A stretch of 64,000 bases of DNA from an uncultured Oscillospiraceae bacterium. GTDB taxonomy: Bacteria > Bacillota > Clostridia > Oscillospirales > Acutalibacteraceae. Below are positions 8,703 to 17,303 of the stretch, one piece after another. The stretch covers positions 1-64,000 of the forward strand of contig CAJJNV010000005.1 in NCBI GenBank assembly GCA_905193225.1, given 5' to 3'. Within the stretch, counting starts at the first letter, position 1. Each line of letters starts with the position of its first letter. Position numbers and translations under genes: made by a program. A model generated the notes under the pieces. It was not told the DNA's origin, made no database searches, and saw nothing but the letters and a program-made list of their open reading frames with translations.

Positions 8703-9683
8703 TCAGCCTGCCGTAACCTCGTTAATCGCCGAATCTGCACCGTTTACGGTCACGCAGAAAAGATTTCCTGCGCCGTTGTGGAAAAACAAACTGCCGGCCG
8801 CATAATAAAGATCCACCGCCTCGGGAGCCGAGCAAAGCAGCGTGTCCTCCTCGCTTCTCTCCCGCTCGCTTTCGAGCATTTTCTGATGAAGCTCGCCCGC
8901 ACCGTTTATGTAGAAAAGCATCCCTCTGCCGTCGCTTGAGGTTGTCAGGCTGAAAAGAGAGCCTTCGGTTTCGGAAAATTTAAGACCAACATCCACTCCC
9001 GACACTATCGCCGGAATTTTCAAAATCTTTCCGTCGAGAGAATAGTATATATCGTCAAGGGTATAGCAGAAACGGTCGACCTTTCTGTCCACAAGGGTGG
9101 CCTTTTTGGTGCCGTCGGAGGCCATTTTGTGCAGTCCGTTTTGATCGGAATAAACCACAATGCGGTTGTCGGCCGTGAAATCCTCAATACATCCGTCGGA
9201 TATCTTTTTAAGGTCGTTGCCGTCGAAGCGCATCTTGTAAAGGTAAAAATCCTTGCCGATAAAATAGATCCAGTTGCCGTTAAGGCTCATTTTTCTGCAG
9301 CCGGCAACACTGCCGATGGATTCGCTGACCGTGCCGTAATATGTGGTTTTTTTAATGTCGCCGCCGTCGATGAAATATATAAATCCGTCAAGAGGATTAA
9401 GGCAGCTGACATCTCCCTCGAAAACCGTTTTGATTTCGCCGTTTTCCCTCGAAAGGCGGGCGAGATTGCCGTTCCTTTGGCGGAAGAAAACATAATCGTC
9501 GGTTTCGGTGACATTGCCGCCGTAGCAGAGGTTGGAGGAAAGGGTGGCGGGGGCAAGTGTTCCGGGGTCATAGGGGATTATGACCATCGCAGCCACCATG
9601 GCCACAACGATTATCACTGCCAGCGCCACAAATATAGCGGCGGTCTTTTTTGCTTTGGCTTGGTCGTTAGAGCTTAAAGGCAT
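8703..9683 (-). CDS. Membrane-anchored DUF5050-like beta-propeller protein
   Basis: A 326-residue protein with a short cytoplasmic start, one membrane segment (about 14-36) and an outside domain made of repeated YFI/YYS-type strands such as DGFIYFIDGGDIKK and NGWIYFIG-like blocks. This is the pattern of DUF5050 proteins, which are thought to fold as beta-propellers; no enzymatic motif is seen. The ATG at 9683 follows AGGAG by 9 bases. The gene starts 11 bases behind the preceding one and ends the operon with the ABC transporter genes, so it may be an extracellular partner of that transporter. Function is unknown. Confidence 0.6.
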   Translation of the reverse strand: MPLSSNDQAKAKKTAAIFVALAVIIVVAMVAAMVIIPYDPGTLAPATLSSNLCYGGNVTETDDYVFFRQRNGNLARLSRENGEIKTVFEGDVSCLNPLDGFIYFIDGGDIKKTTYYGTVSESIGSVAGCRKMSLNGNWIYFIGKDFYLYKMRFDGNDLKKISDGCIEDFTADNRIVVYSDQNGLHKMASDGTKKATLVDRKVDRFCYTLDDIYYSLDGKILKIPAIVSGVDVGLKFSETEGSLFSLTTSSDGRGMLFYINGAGELHQKMLESERERSEEDTLLCSAPEAVDLYYAAGSLFFHNGAGNLFCVTVNGADSAINEVTAG

Positions 9684-9694
9684 TGGTTTTTCTC

Positions 9695-10267
9695 CTATTC
9701 AGAAAATTCGGCCGAACGTTTTAAAATGTATTCGGTGCCGGCCGCAAAAAGCTCGGTGCCGAGGGCGCAAAGCCCCTTGTCCTCCGGCTTTTCGCAAATG
9801 AGCGCAAAGGTCTTGCCGATCTCGCTTTCGGTGCTGCCCACTCCTCTTACCGCAAGATAGTAGAAGGAAAGGGCGGTGGAATAGTTGCCTTCGGGTCCGA
9901 AGGTTTCGGGACAAAGCCGGTCCATTTCCACCTGACAGGAATTGATGACCATACGTGCGAGAATGTTGCTTTGCAGATATCTTTCACTTCCAACCGTTAT
10001 GGAAAAGAGCAGCAAAAGGCGGCAGTTTATGAGCAGCGAGCTGTCCACGTCTTTAAGCAGCTCAAAGTCTCCCTCGCATTTGCAGATTTTTTGGGCTGCC
10101 TGCTTGCCGATCAGCTTTGCAAGGGCGGTTTTGCCGTCCTCGTCGGCCTCTTCAAGCTGTTCGAGAATTTTTGCCTTTTCTTCATACGGAGAGGGCTCGG
10201 GAGCTTTTTTCCCGGCGATCTTAATGTCGTCGTCCCCTTCAAAAAGAAGATCTGTTTTGTCACTCAT
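9695..10267 (-). CDS. Unknown 190-aa soluble protein in the ABC operon
   Basis: Acidic N-terminus (MSDKTDLLFEGDDDIKIAG) followed by a mostly helical region with several cysteines and a C-terminal helix. No signal peptide, membrane segment or known motif is visible. The start is the ATG at 10267, which follows AGGTG by 5 bases; an in-frame ATG 21 bases upstream lies before that site and is less likely. It sits between the DUF4340 and DUF5050 genes, 90 bases behind the former and 11 bases ahead of the latter, which ties it to the ABC system. Family not recognised. Confidence 0.6.
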   Translation of the reverse strand: MSDKTDLLFEGDDDIKIAGKKAPEPSPYEEKAKILEQLEEADEDGKTALAKLIGKQAAQKICKCEGDFELLKDVDSSLLINCRLLLLFSITVGSERYLQSNILARMVINSCQVEMDRLCPETFGPEGNYSTALSFYYLAVRGVGSTESEIGKTFALICEKPEDKGLCALGTELFAAGTEYILKRSAEFSE

Positions 10268-10357
10268 AAAAACACCTCGTTTCGTCATTTTGGAATAGTG
10301 CAGTTTTTGGTTTTTTGGTATTATGCGGCCGTTAAAGGCTGTGTATTTTAAGTTTAA

Positions 10358-12106
10358 CTAACCGATCAGGGAGGTTATACTGTCAACAAATTTGTCGAGC
10401 CCGGTCGAAAGCACCGCAAAGCTTCCCTGCCCGTTCAGGCTGGCGAAATACCGACGGTCCGAAAGGGGAGAAAATCTGACGGTATCGGTGCCGGGATAGT
10501 CGCGGTAGGTAAAGGCTACGGTAACATAGGGATTTGCCGAATCGGCACCATTTTCAACGCTTTCAAAGGCCGTGACCGAAAGGAAGTTCACATAGGCCTC
10601 CCTAAAGCTTTGTGTGTCCACCGTTTTACCGTTTGCATAGACGGTAAGGTTGCTGCTGTCCTTTTCGTCAAAGGAAAGGTCAAAAACCGTCGACACGCCG
10701 TCCTTTGTAAATGTGACGGTCTTAAGCTTTGTTATGTCGCAGGAATAAATGTTTTTGGAAACATAGTCGCTTGCCTTTGTGAACAGCGCCGAGAGATACG
10801 ACTGCTCCACAAGGAACACGGCGGGATTACCCTTTATCATAACGGCGTAGTAGGTGTTTTCGCCGCTTTCGTCGGAAATTGTGTTTCCGATGTTTATTGT
10901 GTAATTAACGTTTTTAACCGTGTAGGATGCCGTCACCGCAGGCTTTGCAAGGCCATACTGCTCAAGCTGAGCGGTCGACGGAGAGATTACGGCGCAGCTG
11001 TTGGCCGAAAGGCCGTCGTTAAGAGGCTTTAAAAGGGCGGTCATTTTGTCCACATCAACATTCTGCGAAACCGGGGAGGTCATCATATAAATGCTGTTGT
11101 GGGGTGGGGTGTCGGCGTCGACGTTTGTAAATTTTACGGGCTTTTCAAAGTTTGTGCCCGAAAGCTCAAGATTGTCGAAATATGAAAGCTCGCCGCTTAT
11201 GAAGTATTTGTCGGCGATCTCGTCGCCGGTTTCGGTGTAGGTGGTCTCGTCCTCGATGGCCTTTATAATGTCGGTCTGCACGAAATATGTCAGATCCTTT
11301 TCAAGGAAGTTGCACATTCCCTGCTCGACACGGTAAATGCGGCTATCCTCCGAAAGCTCGTCGGAATTTCCGGCATTTTTGCATTCGATGGTGATGAAAC
11401 GGTCGGTGCCGGTGGGGGTTTTGTCGCCGCAGTAGATGGTGTATTCCGATCCGTCCTTAAAGCTGACCTTTGCCGACGAAACGGGACTGTCAAGGCCGCA
11501 TTCCTCAAGATATGTTTTGTCCCCCTGGGGAATGGATGCGTTTTTATCCTCGGCGTAAACCGAGATGTATTCGGGAGCCAGTATCTCACCTAAAATAAAG
11601 GAAACGCGGGTGCTGTTGAAGGTGATGCCGTAAATGTTGGTCTTTTCGGCGGCGTTTATTTCCCAAAGGGTGGTGTCCTTTTCGACCTCGTCGCCGGTGT
11701 TGCTGTCGATCTGGGTGGTCTTGCCGAGGGTGGGAACGATGGCGAAGGTGTCGTGTTCGTTTTTGATCACCACGTTGGTTACGGGGCCCATTTTAAGGTT
11801 GTCGCCGTCGGTGGCCGAGGAGGAATAATCCCCCAGATCAAAGACATAGGAAAGCTCGGCTTCCGACGCTGCGCCGGATGAAGAGTCATCGTCGGTGTCG
11901 TCCTTGCCCCAGAAGTGCACGGCGGCAAAGGCACCTGCTCCGAGGGCAGCGCAAACCACCAAAGCGACAATTGTGTTCAGCGCCCTTTTGGAAATGCGTC
12001 TTTTTTTGACCGGCTTTTCGGAAACGGCGGTGGGAGCGTCAAAGATGCTTGTATACTGTTCCTTGTCGGTTGTGTTTTCGGGAGTTTTTGGGGTTTTCGG
12101 ATTCAT
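10358..12106 (-). CDS. DUF4340-type membrane-anchored protein of the ABC operon
   Basis: A 582-residue protein with a proline/lysine-rich cytoplasmic start, a single membrane segment (about 41-64) and a long outside part containing repeated modules of the kind TLWEINAAEKTNIYGITFN, typical of DUF4340 proteins. Such proteins are often encoded with GldG-like ABC genes and are thought to form part of their outside assembly. The ATG at 12106 follows AAGGAG by 7 bases; longer in-frame starts have none. It lies 157 bases behind the GldG-like gene. The DUF4340 assignment rests on general pattern and context. Confidence 0.7.
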   Translation of the reverse strand: MNPKTPKTPENTTDKEQYTSIFDAPTAVSEKPVKKRRISKRALNTIVALVVCAALGAGAFAAVHFWGKDDTDDDSSSGAASEAELSYVFDLGDYSSSATDGDNLKMGPVTNVVIKNEHDTFAIVPTLGKTTQIDSNTGDEVEKDTTLWEINAAEKTNIYGITFNSTRVSFILGEILAPEYISVYAEDKNASIPQGDKTYLEECGLDSPVSSAKVSFKDGSEYTIYCGDKTPTGTDRFITIECKNAGNSDELSEDSRIYRVEQGMCNFLEKDLTYFVQTDIIKAIEDETTYTETGDEIADKYFISGELSYFDNLELSGTNFEKPVKFTNVDADTPPHNSIYMMTSPVSQNVDVDKMTALLKPLNDGLSANSCAVISPSTAQLEQYGLAKPAVTASYTVKNVNYTINIGNTISDESGENTYYAVMIKGNPAVFLVEQSYLSALFTKASDYVSKNIYSCDITKLKTVTFTKDGVSTVFDLSFDEKDSSNLTVYANGKTVDTQSFREAYVNFLSVTAFESVENGADSANPYVTVAFTYRDYPGTDTVRFSPLSDRRYFASLNGQGSFAVLSTGLDKFVDSITSLIG

Positions 12107-12263
12107 AGCGTTCTCCTTAAAATGGGATAAAGTGAAGGCTTGTCGGGAAGCCGCCTGCCGTTTGAGGTCAAATCGGTCGGCAGGCTTCATCCGACACAAA
12201 ACACGGATTTTAATGAATTTGCGGGCTTCTGAAAAATTATGCCCTTTACAAAAGGATTATACC

Positions 12264-13898
12264 TTAGGTTCTCTTGCGGCGGCGGTTCCAGATAACTATT
12301 CCGGCCGCAACAAGTCCCACAGGAATAAGTCCCACGAATACGATATACATAACGGTGGGGGCGGAATTGTTTATAAGCCGGCTTGCGAAGTTGGAGGTGT
12401 TGATGACCTTGGGAGAGATGTTGACTGCCGTTTCGCTGTCCTGATCAACCCCTGCAAAGCCGTTAAAGATGTTGAGAATGAGGGTGGAATTGTAAATCGA
12501 GCTTTGGGAAAGCACCTGCTCGTTAAGGGTATAGCTTCCGCCGATGTAAACCACGTTGGAGGCGGGGGTCTGTTCTCCGCTTGCCTTGCTGTCGTAGGCC
12601 GAGCCCATGAGCATAACATCAAAGGGGCCCTTTTCGGTGGCCTGAGATGAGTTCCAGTCCTGACCGGCGTCGATGGGACAGCCCAGGGCGGAGTCGTAGG
12701 TGGTCAGAATGGGGGTGGTATAGCGGTTGCCGTTTTTGTCGAAGGTGCGGCGGGCAAGGCGGTAAATGTCGGGATAGATAATGGAGTTCTGGGAATCAAA
12801 ACTTGCGGTATAATCGCTGTCGGCCGCCTCAACAAGCAGAGCGGTGTAGGCAGAATAGCAGTGTTCCTCATCGTATCCTATAAGGGGCAGAACGTCTATT
12901 CCCCATTCCGAAAGAAATTGCTCGAGATTTGGCATGGAGGGCTGGCTGTAGGAGGCCATATAAACGAGATTTTTGCCGTAGTTTCCGCCGTTTATGAGAT
13001 AGTCGGAAATCTTGGAGATTTCCTCGGAGGTAAAGTCCTCGGTGGGTTGGTACAGCACAACCGACGAGGCGTCCTCGGGAATTTCGTCGGTCAGAACGCT
13101 TGCCACATCGGTAAAGGTGTAGTTGTTTTTGGAAAGAAGGGTCTTAAGGCCGGAAAGAGCGGTTCCCTCTCCCGAGGCGGTCTGTGCGCCGTGTCCGCCT
13201 ATGACCGCAACCTTGACCGAGCTTTCGGAGGAAACGGTGTAAAGGGCCGAGGTCATTTCCATGGCGAGATTGGAGCCGGTTAGATTGTTGTAATAGGATG
13301 AACCGTACCTGGCAAGCTGATTGTAAAGGGTCTGATTAACCTCGGTGGCGAAAATGTCGGTAAGCTTGATTATGCGGTAACGGTTGTTGTCGTCGCCGCT
13401 TTGGGTCTTGTGGATGCAGGAAACGATAATGTCGCCGTATTCGAGGCTTTCGGAAGAATAGCTGTTTTTGACCTCGGTAAAATCGGTGACCGAGTTGGGA
13501 TCCCGGAAGGAGACCTTGATTCTGCCGTTTATCGTGGGGAAGGATTTGATGAACATAAGGGTCTGGCGGGCATATTTTCTGTAAACCGTCTCGGCGTCGG
13601 AGGAGCTGATGTTAAGGCCGCAGTTCTGAATCATGGCGTTCATATATGTGGTGCCCTCAAAGTCGTCCTCGTTTGCACAAACCGTAACGGATATGTCCTT
13701 GTCGATGTTCTTTATATACTGCTCATATTCTCCGTCGAGGTTTATGGTGTAATCCTGCTGAGCCGTAAGGTCGATGGAGAAGGGAAAGCGGTTGTTTACC
13801 GTGGTTATAATTACATTAAGCAAAACGGCGATGACAACGGCCGCAATAATAAGTACGGCGGCCATTCCGCCTCTTTTAAATGCTTTGGATGATTTCAT
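12264..13898 (-). CDS. GldG-like ABC transporter auxiliary protein
   Basis: A 544-residue protein with an N-terminal membrane helix (about 13-35), a long outside region and a C-terminal membrane helix (about 515-537) ending in NRRRKRT. The start of the outside part, FSIDLTAQQDYTI, and the block KVAVIGGHGAQ (about 205-215) fit the ABC-type uncharacterised transport domain of GldG and IFT52-like proteins. The ATG at 13898 follows AGGAGGAC closely. The gene is 22 bases behind the permease gene. Despite the name, Firmicutes with this set do not glide; the substrate is unknown. Confidence 0.78.
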   Translation of the reverse strand: MKSSKAFKRGGMAAVLIIAAVVIAVLLNVIITTVNNRFPFSIDLTAQQDYTINLDGEYEQYIKNIDKDISVTVCANEDDFEGTTYMNAMIQNCGLNISSSDAETVYRKYARQTLMFIKSFPTINGRIKVSFRDPNSVTDFTEVKNSYSSESLEYGDIIVSCIHKTQSGDDNNRYRIIKLTDIFATEVNQTLYNQLARYGSSYYNNLTGSNLAMEMTSALYTVSSESSVKVAVIGGHGAQTASGEGTALSGLKTLLSKNNYTFTDVASVLTDEIPEDASSVVLYQPTEDFTSEEISKISDYLINGGNYGKNLVYMASYSQPSMPNLEQFLSEWGIDVLPLIGYDEEHCYSAYTALLVEAADSDYTASFDSQNSIIYPDIYRLARRTFDKNGNRYTTPILTTYDSALGCPIDAGQDWNSSQATEKGPFDVMLMGSAYDSKASGEQTPASNVVYIGGSYTLNEQVLSQSSIYNSTLILNIFNGFAGVDQDSETAVNISPKVINTSNFASRLINNSAPTVMYIVFVGLIPVGLVAAGIVIWNRRRKRT

Positions 13899-13920
13899 AT
13901 TTTCTGTCCTCCTATTCTGA

Positions 13921-14646
13921 TCAGGCGTAGCGGCGACGGTCAATGGCGGTGATACAGAAGAAAAGGAAGAGCGCCGCAAGGCTTAAAAAGAAGAAAATGT
14001 CGGAATAATTGAGGGTGCCCTTGGTGAAGTTTGAAAATCTGTCGAGGATCGACATTCCCTCAAAAAGCTTGACAATGACCTTTGTAAAGGCGTTTTCGGA
14101 GGAGGAAAGGAAGGATACGATAAAGCTGGGAATAAGCACAAGACCAAGCTCCAGCGCATATGTGGCAACCGCCACGACCACCTGCACCTCGGTGAGGGTC
14201 GAAAGGAACATTCCCATGGCAATAAGGGCGGCGCCGAAAACCAGCGTGCCGATGAAGTTGCCTAAAAAGACCATCCAGTCGGTGGCGATGTAGAAGGTTA
14301 TTATGATCTGATAGACGAGGGTTATGGAAACGGCAATGGCGTAAACCGCAAAGGCCGCAAAGAACTTGCCAAGCACCACAGAGGTTATCTTGACCGGGGC
14401 GGTCATAACCAGCTGATCGGCCTTTTGGTGGCGTTCCTCGCTGAAAAGCCGCATGGTCAGAATGGGGATGATAATAAGGGCGCAAAGGAAAAGACCGGGA
14501 GAAAATATTCCCGAAATGTCGGGCTGGCCCGCCTCAAAGAATACGGCGAAAAGCAGTCCCGATATGACATAAAATATGGCCAGCACCGCAAACCCTATGG
14601 GCGAGGTGAAATATGCCTTAAATTCTCTTTTAAATATCGCGTTCAT
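13921..14646 (-). CDS. ABC-2 type permease, GldF-like
   Basis: A 241-residue integral membrane protein with six predicted membrane segments, starting MNAIFKREFKAYFTSPIG, the usual opening of GldF/NosY-type ABC-2 permeases, and carrying the cytoplasmic loop MRLFSEERHQKADQLVMTAPVK. It would form the pore of the transporter energised by the ATPase upstream. The start codon overlaps the stop of the ATPase gene by one base, which points to translational coupling. Confidence 0.88.
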   Translation of the reverse strand: MNAIFKREFKAYFTSPIGFAVLAIFYVISGLLFAVFFEAGQPDISGIFSPGLFLCALIIIPILTMRLFSEERHQKADQLVMTAPVKITSVVLGKFFAAFAVYAIAVSITLVYQIIITFYIATDWMVFLGNFIGTLVFGAALIAMGMFLSTLTEVQVVVAVATYALELGLVLIPSFIVSFLSSSENAFTKVIVKLFEGMSILDRFSNFTKGTLNYSDIFFFLSLAALFLFFCITAIDRRRYA

Positions 14647-15716
14647 TATCTGTCGCCCTCCTTTTCGTCTGCGCTTTTGTCGTCTGCGCTGTCGGTGCCG
14701 CTCTGTGTACCGTCGGCTGCATCGTCGTCGGCCGCGGCCGCCTTGGCCTTGCGGTCGCCCTTGTCAAATGCCTTGAGGAGTGACTCGGGCGGCTCGTTGA
14801 TCATCTTTAAGAATATGTCCTCAAGGGAAAGAGTGTCGGAATAAAGCTGGGTTATAGCCCATCCGCCGGCAAGCATTTCCTTTGAAATATCGGGGCAGAT
14901 GTCTCCGTTTCTTTCCGGCTCGATCTTAAAATCAGTGGCCTCTCCCGCCGTTCCGGTAACGGTTATTTTGCCGATTTCCGGAATGGCCGAAAGCTTTTCA
15001 AGCACCTCTCTTGCGGGGCCTATAACCGAAAGGCGCACCACAAAGCTGTCCGACAGGCGCGCCGAAAGATTCTCGGGTGTGTCGTCGGCGATGATTATTC
15101 CTTGATTTATAATGATGATGCGTTTGCAGACCGCCTGAATTTCCGAAAGAATGTGGGAGCTTAAAATGACCGTGTGGTTTTTGCCCAGCTTGTGAATAAG
15201 CTCGCGTATTTCGATTATCTGGGAGGGATCAAGACCGACCGTGGGCTCGTCGAGAATAAGCACATCGGGATTGCCGATAAGCGCCTGAGCGATTCCCACC
15301 CTCTGGCGATAGCCCTTTGAAAGGTTGCGGATAAGGCGGTTTTTAACATCCTCGATCTTAACCAGCTTGCGAATTTCGGCAAGGTGGGGATTTCTCGGCA
15401 GCTTGGTCTTTTTTAGGTCATATACGAAGTTTAAATATTCGTCCACCGTCATGCCGGTGAAAAGGGGCGGCTGCTCGGGAAGATAGCCGATGTGGCGCTT
15501 GGCATCCTCGGGCTGCTCAAAGATGTCATAGCCGTTGACCGAGACGGTCCCTTCGGTGGCCGAAAGGTAGCCGGTTATGATGTTCATTGTGGTGGATTTT
15601 CCTGCACCGTTGGGTCCGAGAAAGCCGACAACCTCGCCGTCGTTAATGGTAAAAGAGGCGTTTTTGACTGCTTTAAAGTTCCCGTATTTTTTGGTCAGGT
15701 TTTTTACTTCAATCAT
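14646..15716 (-). CDS. ABC transporter ATP-binding protein, GldA-like
   Basis: A 356-residue ATPase with Walker A GPNGAGKST (about 34-42), the Q-loop near LPEQPP, signature LSKGYRQRVGIAQAL and Walker B VLILDEPTVGLDP (about 152-164). It energises the GldF-like permease next to it. The last 40 residues are a low-complexity acidic tail (DDDAADGTQSGTDSADDK) not found in the core family. First gene of a six-gene minus-strand operon that ends at the terminator near 8626; GGAGGG precedes its ATG. Confidence 0.9.
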   Translation of the reverse strand: MIEVKNLTKKYGNFKAVKNASFTINDGEVVGFLGPNGAGKSTTMNIITGYLSATEGTVSVNGYDIFEQPEDAKRHIGYLPEQPPLFTGMTVDEYLNFVYDLKKTKLPRNPHLAEIRKLVKIEDVKNRLIRNLSKGYRQRVGIAQALIGNPDVLILDEPTVGLDPSQIIEIRELIHKLGKNHTVILSSHILSEIQAVCKRIIIINQGIIIADDTPENLSARLSDSFVVRLSVIGPAREVLEKLSAIPEIGKITVTGTAGEATDFKIEPERNGDICPDISKEMLAGGWAITQLYSDTLSLEDIFLKMINEPPESLLKAFDKGDRKAKAAAADDDAADGTQSGTDSADDKSADEKEGDR

Positions 15717-15835
15717 TTTGTTCCCTCCAAAAATCGGAATAATTCAAAAACTATTTTAGTTTGTAAAGATGAATATTGTTTAAACTTTTGATAAATTTAT
15801 AAAATTTCAAAATATGTTTTGTTTAGTTTCGACGA

Positions 15836-15872
15836 GCTTGTCAACATAGGGTGTATTATATGTTTGACAAGC
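15836..15872. promoter_or_regulatory. Inverted repeat over the divergent promoter region
   Basis: GCTTGTCAA (15836-15844) and TTGACAAGC (15864-15872) are perfect inverted copies 19 bases apart. The right arm contains the -35 box of the promoter for the small plus-strand unit. It could be an operator shared by this unit and the ABC operon, or chance similarity of two -35 boxes. Confidence 0.4.
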
Positions 15873-15892
15873 ACAATATATTGTGATATAAT
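15864..15892 (+). promoter_or_regulatory. Perfect housekeeping promoter
   Basis: TTGACA (15864-15869), 17 bases, TATAAT (15887-15892): an exact consensus sigma-A promoter. Transcription would begin near 15900, about 107 bases ahead of the small peptide gene at 16007. Confidence 0.85.
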
Positions 15893-16006
15893 TAAAATGC
15901 AAAGAGAAATGCATTGCAATTAAAAAACCACAGAAAACGCAAGCTAAATCCCTTTAATGGGACAATGCCTTTGATATAATAAAAATGTCGAAAGGGGAAG
16001 AAAAAT

Positions 16007-16153
16007 ATGCTCGCAGTAATTTTACTTTATGTTATGATACAGATGTGGCTTTACGATTCGGATAAAAAGGATCGCAAAAAGCAAAAAAGAAAGACAGCCT
16101 TAAAGAGGTATAACGACGGCTGGGAGGTATACACAAGGACCAAGGCCTCGTAA
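16007..16153 (+). CDS. Small single-pass membrane peptide, 48 aa
   Basis: A short gene with a hydrophobic start (MLAVILLYVMIQMWLY) followed by a strongly basic stretch (DKKDRKKQKRKTALKR) and a polar end. This is the layout of a single membrane segment with a positively charged cytoplasmic side. GGGGAAG lies 6 bases before the ATG. It sits alone between a perfect promoter and a hairpin terminator, so it is probably strongly expressed. Small hydrophobic-basic peptides include toxins and regulators of membrane proteins, but no family is recognised. Confidence 0.55.
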   Translation: MLAVILLYVMIQMWLYDSDKKDRKKQKRKTALKRYNDGWEVYTRTKAS

Positions 16154-16289
16154 CAGAGCCGCGCAGCAAGGTTTCATAACAAGGCTTCATAATAAAGCCT
16201 CATAACCGCTACGTTGCAGCGGAGCCTTGTAACGGTGCGGCAGGTGCATTGGCGGGCGGTCTTTTAATACGATGATTTTTCAAAGCAAG
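16154..16289. other. 3' region of the small peptide transcript with short repeats
   Basis: Between the peptide gene and its terminator are three imperfect copies of a short unit of the form AAGGCTTCATAA (about 16171-16206) and a CCGCTACGTTGCAGCGG hairpin near 16208. They may be part of an RNA structure; no known RNA family is recognised. Confidence 0.35.
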
Positions 16290-16318
16290 GAGCGGGGGTT
16301 TCCCGCTCTTTTATTTTT
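16290..16318 (+). terminator. Terminator of the small peptide unit
   Basis: GAGCGGG (16290-16296) pairs with CCCGCTC (16302-16308), followed by TTTTATTTTT. On the minus strand there is no T run, so it serves the plus-strand unit. Confidence 0.85.
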
Positions 16319-16400
16319 CCAGGCTTTTTCGGTGTGTCTTAATATTATATAATCCCTCGTAAAACTCTCGGATAATACCCTCGGCAAATCCTCAGATCCC

Positions 16401-17303
16401 TTAAATAATGCCATCGGCAAATTCCTCGGCCGAGAAGGGAATAAGATCGTCGATGCCTTCGCCCACGCCCACCATTTTGACCGGTATGCCCAGCTCCTCC
16501 TTGATGGAAAGCACCATTCCGCCCTTGGCCGTCCCGTCAAGCTTGGTCAGCACAATGCCGGTTATTCCTGCGGCGGCGGCAAATTCCTTGGCCTGGTTCA
16601 TGGCGTTTTGGCCGGTGGTGGCGTCGATAACAAGCAGGGTTTCGCGATCGGCATCGGGAAGCTCGCGGTCGATTATGCGGGAAATCTTGTTAAGCTCGTC
16701 CATGAGTCCTTTTTTGTTGTGAAGCCGTCCGGCCGTATCGCAAATGATGAGATCGCAGCCCCTTGCCTTTGCGGCCGAAATGGTGTCGAAAACCACGGCG
16801 GCGGGGTCGGAACCCTCCTTTTGCTTGATCATAGGCACTCCCGCACGCTCGCTCCACACCTCAAGCTGCTCAATAGCGGCAGCTCTGAAGGTGTCTGCCG
16901 CTCCGAGAATGACGCTTTTGCCTTCCTTTTTGTATCTCAGCGCCATCTTACCGATGGTGGTGGTTTTGCCGGCGCCGTTGACCCCTATCATAACGATTAT
17001 CGAAGGCTTTGTATCGGTTTTAATGTTCTGTCCGTCGGCCAGCATACCTGTTATGATCTCCCTGAGCATACCCTTAATATCCTCGGGGTTCTCGGTGCGG
17101 GAGGCCTTGACCTTAGCTCTAAGCTCGGTGCATATTCTTTCGGCCGTGGAGACCGAAATGTCGGACATTATAAGTATCTCTTCAAGCTCCTCAAAAAGCT
17201 CGTCGTCTATTTTGGTAAAGACCGAGAGCATTCCGTCCAGAGCCGAAGAAAGGGAGTTCTTTGTTTTTTTAAGTCCCTCGGCTATTTTGCTGAAAAATCC
17301 CAT
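16401..17303 (-). CDS. ftsY: Signal recognition particle receptor FtsY
   Basis: The SRP receptor GTPase docks ribosome-SRP complexes at the membrane. The 300-residue protein has the helical N domain (about 1-85), G1 loop GVNGAGKTTTIGKMA (about 104-118), DTFRAAAIEQLE, DTAGRL and TKLDGTAKGG, all diagnostic of SRP GTPases; NG-domain size without a long acidic A region is usual for Firmicutes. Its ATG overlaps the smc stop by one base, indicating coupling. Confidence 0.97.
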   Translation of the reverse strand: MGFFSKIAEGLKKTKNSLSSALDGMLSVFTKIDDELFEELEEILIMSDISVSTAERICTELRAKVKASRTENPEDIKGMLREIITGMLADGQNIKTDTKPSIIVMIGVNGAGKTTTIGKMALRYKKEGKSVILGAADTFRAAAIEQLEVWSERAGVPMIKQKEGSDPAAVVFDTISAAKARGCDLIICDTAGRLHNKKGLMDELNKISRIIDRELPDADRETLLVIDATTGQNAMNQAKEFAAAAGITGIVLTKLDGTAKGGMVLSIKEELGIPVKMVGVGEGIDDLIPFSAEEFADGII

